A stretch of 64,000 nucleotides of DNA from T3Sed10-241 sp036751905 (GTDB lineage: Bacteria > Bacteroidota > Bacteroidia > Flavobacteriales_D > Cryomorphaceae): contig DAIOTP010000001.1 in the NCBI GenBank assembly GCA_036751905.1, positions 1 through 64,000 of the forward strand, in the 5' to 3' direction. Position numbers and translations under genes: made by a program. A model generated the notes under the pieces. That model saw only the letters and a program-made list of their open reading frames with translations, ran no database searches and had not been told where the DNA came from. Below are positions 62,470-64,000 of the stretch, one piece after another. Within the stretch, counting starts at the first letter, position 1, and each line of letters starts with the position of its first letter.

Positions 62470-64000
62470 ATGAACATTCTCTCCGCCGAAAACCTCAGCA
62501 AGCGCTATGGCCCGCGTCTCTTATTCGAAAACTTCTCCTTTGGCATGGCACAGGGTGAAAAAGTGGCCATTGTAGCGCCCAATGGCAGCGGCAAAAGCAC
62601 TTTGCTCAAAGCCATCGCGGGCGTAGAACCAGCGGACACAGGACAAGTGGTGTTTCGCAGTGGCACACGGGTAGGATACCTTCCGCAAGACCCTATTTTC
62701 CCGGAAGGTTTGAGCCTGAAAGAGGCTATAATGCAAAGTGATTCACCCATCCAGGCTGCCGTACTGGCCTATGAAACCGCCCTCGAAAACCCCGATGATG
62801 GCGATGCCCTGCAGGCAGCCATGGAGCTTATGGACCGCCACCAGGCTTGGGATTTCGAAGCGCGTGTGCAAGAAGTGCTCAGCCGCTTGGGCATAGACAA
62901 CAGCAGCATCAAAGTAGAAGCAGCTTCAGGAGGTCAGCGCAAGCGGGCCGCATTGGCCAAGGTAATGCTCGAAGAGCCCGACCTTATCATCCTTGATGAG
63001 CCCACCAACCACCTTGATCTCGAAAGCATTGAGTGGCTCGAACAGTGGTTGGCTTCTGCCAATTTTACCCTGCTTATGGTAACCCACGACCGTTATTTCC
63101 TAGACCGCGTATGTACCGATATTCTTGAAATTGACCGAAGTGAACTTGTGCGGTACACCGGCAATTATTCCTATTTTCTGGAAAAGAAAGCCGAGCGTGA
63201 AGCCTCCCTTGCGAGCAGTGTCGACAAGGCCAAAAACCTGATGCGCACCGAACTGGAGTGGATACGCCGCCAACCGAAAGCCCGTGGCACCAAAAGCAAA
63301 AGCCGCGTAGATGCCTTCGACGACATCAAGAGCCAGGCATCCATCCGCACCGACAAGGAATCGGTACAGCTGGGAGTGCGCACCGAGCGCATGGGCAGTA
63401 AGATTGTGGAATTTCATAAAGTAAACAAAAGCTTCGGAGAGCTGCGCATTCTCGATCAGTTCAACTACAATTTCCAAAGGCACGAAAAGCTGGGAATCGT
63501 AGGCAACAATGGCACAGGCAAATCCACTTTCGTAAAAATGCTGCTCGGCAAGATGGCCCCCGATGGCGGAAAAATTGTGCAGGGAGAAACCATACGCTTC
63601 GGGCATTACGACCAAGAGGGTCTGCTCAACGCCGACCACAAGCGCGTCATTGAGGTGGTAACCGAAATTGCTGAAGTCATCGAGCTGCAAAAAGGCCACA
63701 AACTCACAGCGGCGCAGCTGCTCGAGCGCTTCCTCTTCAGCCGTGACAAGCAGTGGCAATTGGTGAGCACCCTCAGCGGTGGCGAAAAGCGCCGTCTTTA
63801 CCTATGTACTGTGCTCATAGCCAACCCCAACTTTCTGGTGCTCGATGAGCCCACCAACGACCTCGACATCGATACCCTTCAGGTGCTGGAGGATTATTTG
63901 GCTGCTTATGATGGCTGCCTTGTGGTAGTGAGCCACGACCGTTTCTTTATGGACAAGGTGGTTGACCATCTCTTTGTATTCGAGGGCGATGCCAAAATAC
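62470..64000 (+). CDS. ABC-F family ATPase (Uup-like), 3' end outside the window
   Basis: Open from the ATG at 62470 to the window end (510 codons, no stop). Two ABC domains without membrane parts: first Walker A APNGSGKST, signature SGGQRKR, Walker B ILDEPTNHLD and THDRYFLDRV; second Walker A GNNGTGKST, signature LSGGEKRR, Walker B VLDEPTNDLD and SHDRFFMDKV. The linker with KSKSRVDAFDDI fits the Uup/ABC-F group, which act on the ribosome rather than as transporters. Likely about 620 aa in full. Confidence 0.93.
   Translation, partial: MNILSAENLSKRYGPRLLFENFSFGMAQGEKVAIVAPNGSGKSTLLKAIAGVEPADTGQVVFRSGTRVGYLPQDPIFPEGLSLKEAIMQSDSPIQAAVLAYETALENPDDGDALQAAMELMDRHQAWDFEARVQEVLSRLGIDNSSIKVEAASGGQRKRAALAKVMLEEPDLIILDEPTNHLDLESIEWLEQWLASANFTLLMVTHDRYFLDRVCTDILEIDRSELVRYTGNYSYFLEKKAEREASLASSVDKAKNLMRTELEWIRRQPKARGTKSKSRVDAFDDIKSQASIRTDKESVQLGVRTERMGSKIVEFHKVNKSFGELRILDQFNYNFQRHEKLGIVGNNGTGKSTFVKMLLGKMAPDGGKIVQGETIRFGHYDQEGLLNADHKRVIEVVTEIAEVIELQKGHKLTAAQLLERFLFSRDKQWQLVSTLSGGEKRRLYLCTVLIANPNFLVLDEPTNDLDIDTLQVLEDYLAAYDGCLVVVSHDRFFMDKVVDHLFVFEGDAKI

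Overview
The window reads as a contiguous piece of chromosome from a Bacteroidota bacterium, most likely of the Flavobacteriia type. Evidence: a gliding lipoprotein GldH, a type IX secretion C-terminal sorting domain on an alpha-amylase, RicT with the Cys-rich N-terminus usual in this phylum, a long (type II) IspG, a DnaG primase without zinc ligands (recalled as a flavobacterial trait), and many start sites preceded by the Bacteroidota -7 element TAnnTTTG. No IS element, prophage, integron or CRISPR array was seen. Coding density is high and overlaps of 4 to 11 bases are common.

Layout. 1-1.0 kb: end of an FeS-type photolyase and a lipoprotein. 1.2-13.9 kb: a long minus-strand series, in transcription order dxs, holB, ricT, gldH, PBP1A, scoA, a GT-C-like membrane protein, scoB and a second GT-C-like membrane protein; the two CoA-transferase subunits are therefore separated by an unrelated gene. 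13.9-20.9 kb: EamA transporter, DUF502 protein, YjbR-like protein, secreted alpha-amylase, NAD(P)-binding protein and ispG, all minus. 21-30 kb (mostly plus): SIMPL protein, a long inverted repeat, gpsA, two poorly known envelope proteins, a long-chain polyprenyl diphosphate synthase, a YwqK-like lipoprotein, dnaG and an MscS channel, meeting recJ tail to tail. 31.9-40.4 kb (plus): a lipoprotein with ten Cys-rich repeats, a strong terminator, then a TetR-TolC-MFP-RND efflux operon with a candidate operator. 40.7-51.3 kb: lipB, phosphosugar isomerase, gatC, a FISUMP lipoprotein (plus), then yraN, rluB, AsmA-like, histidine kinase, hemW and a cyclase-family hydrolase on the minus strand. 51.4-64 kb: DUF4412 protein, LD-carboxypeptidase, metG, tRNA-Arg(CCU), acyltransferase and glycosyltransferase pair, YihY protein, a large PAS/GAF histidine kinase with a CheY-like regulator, and an ABC-F ATPase running off the end.

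Functional threads: isoprenoid synthesis (dxs, ispG, long-chain polyprenyl synthase), envelope building (PBP1A, LD-carboxypeptidase, GT-C enzymes, AsmA-like protein), replication and repair (holB, dnaG, recJ, photolyase), translation (metG, gatC, tRNA-Arg, rluB) and multidrug efflux. I did not find a clearly new defence or mobile system. The items I think most deserve a second look are the scoA/scoB split by paired GT-C-like proteins, the zinc-ribbon-like insert in PBP1A, the ten-repeat Cys lipoprotein, and the 135-bp inverted repeat before gpsA. All functional calls rest on reading motifs by eye; no database search was run.
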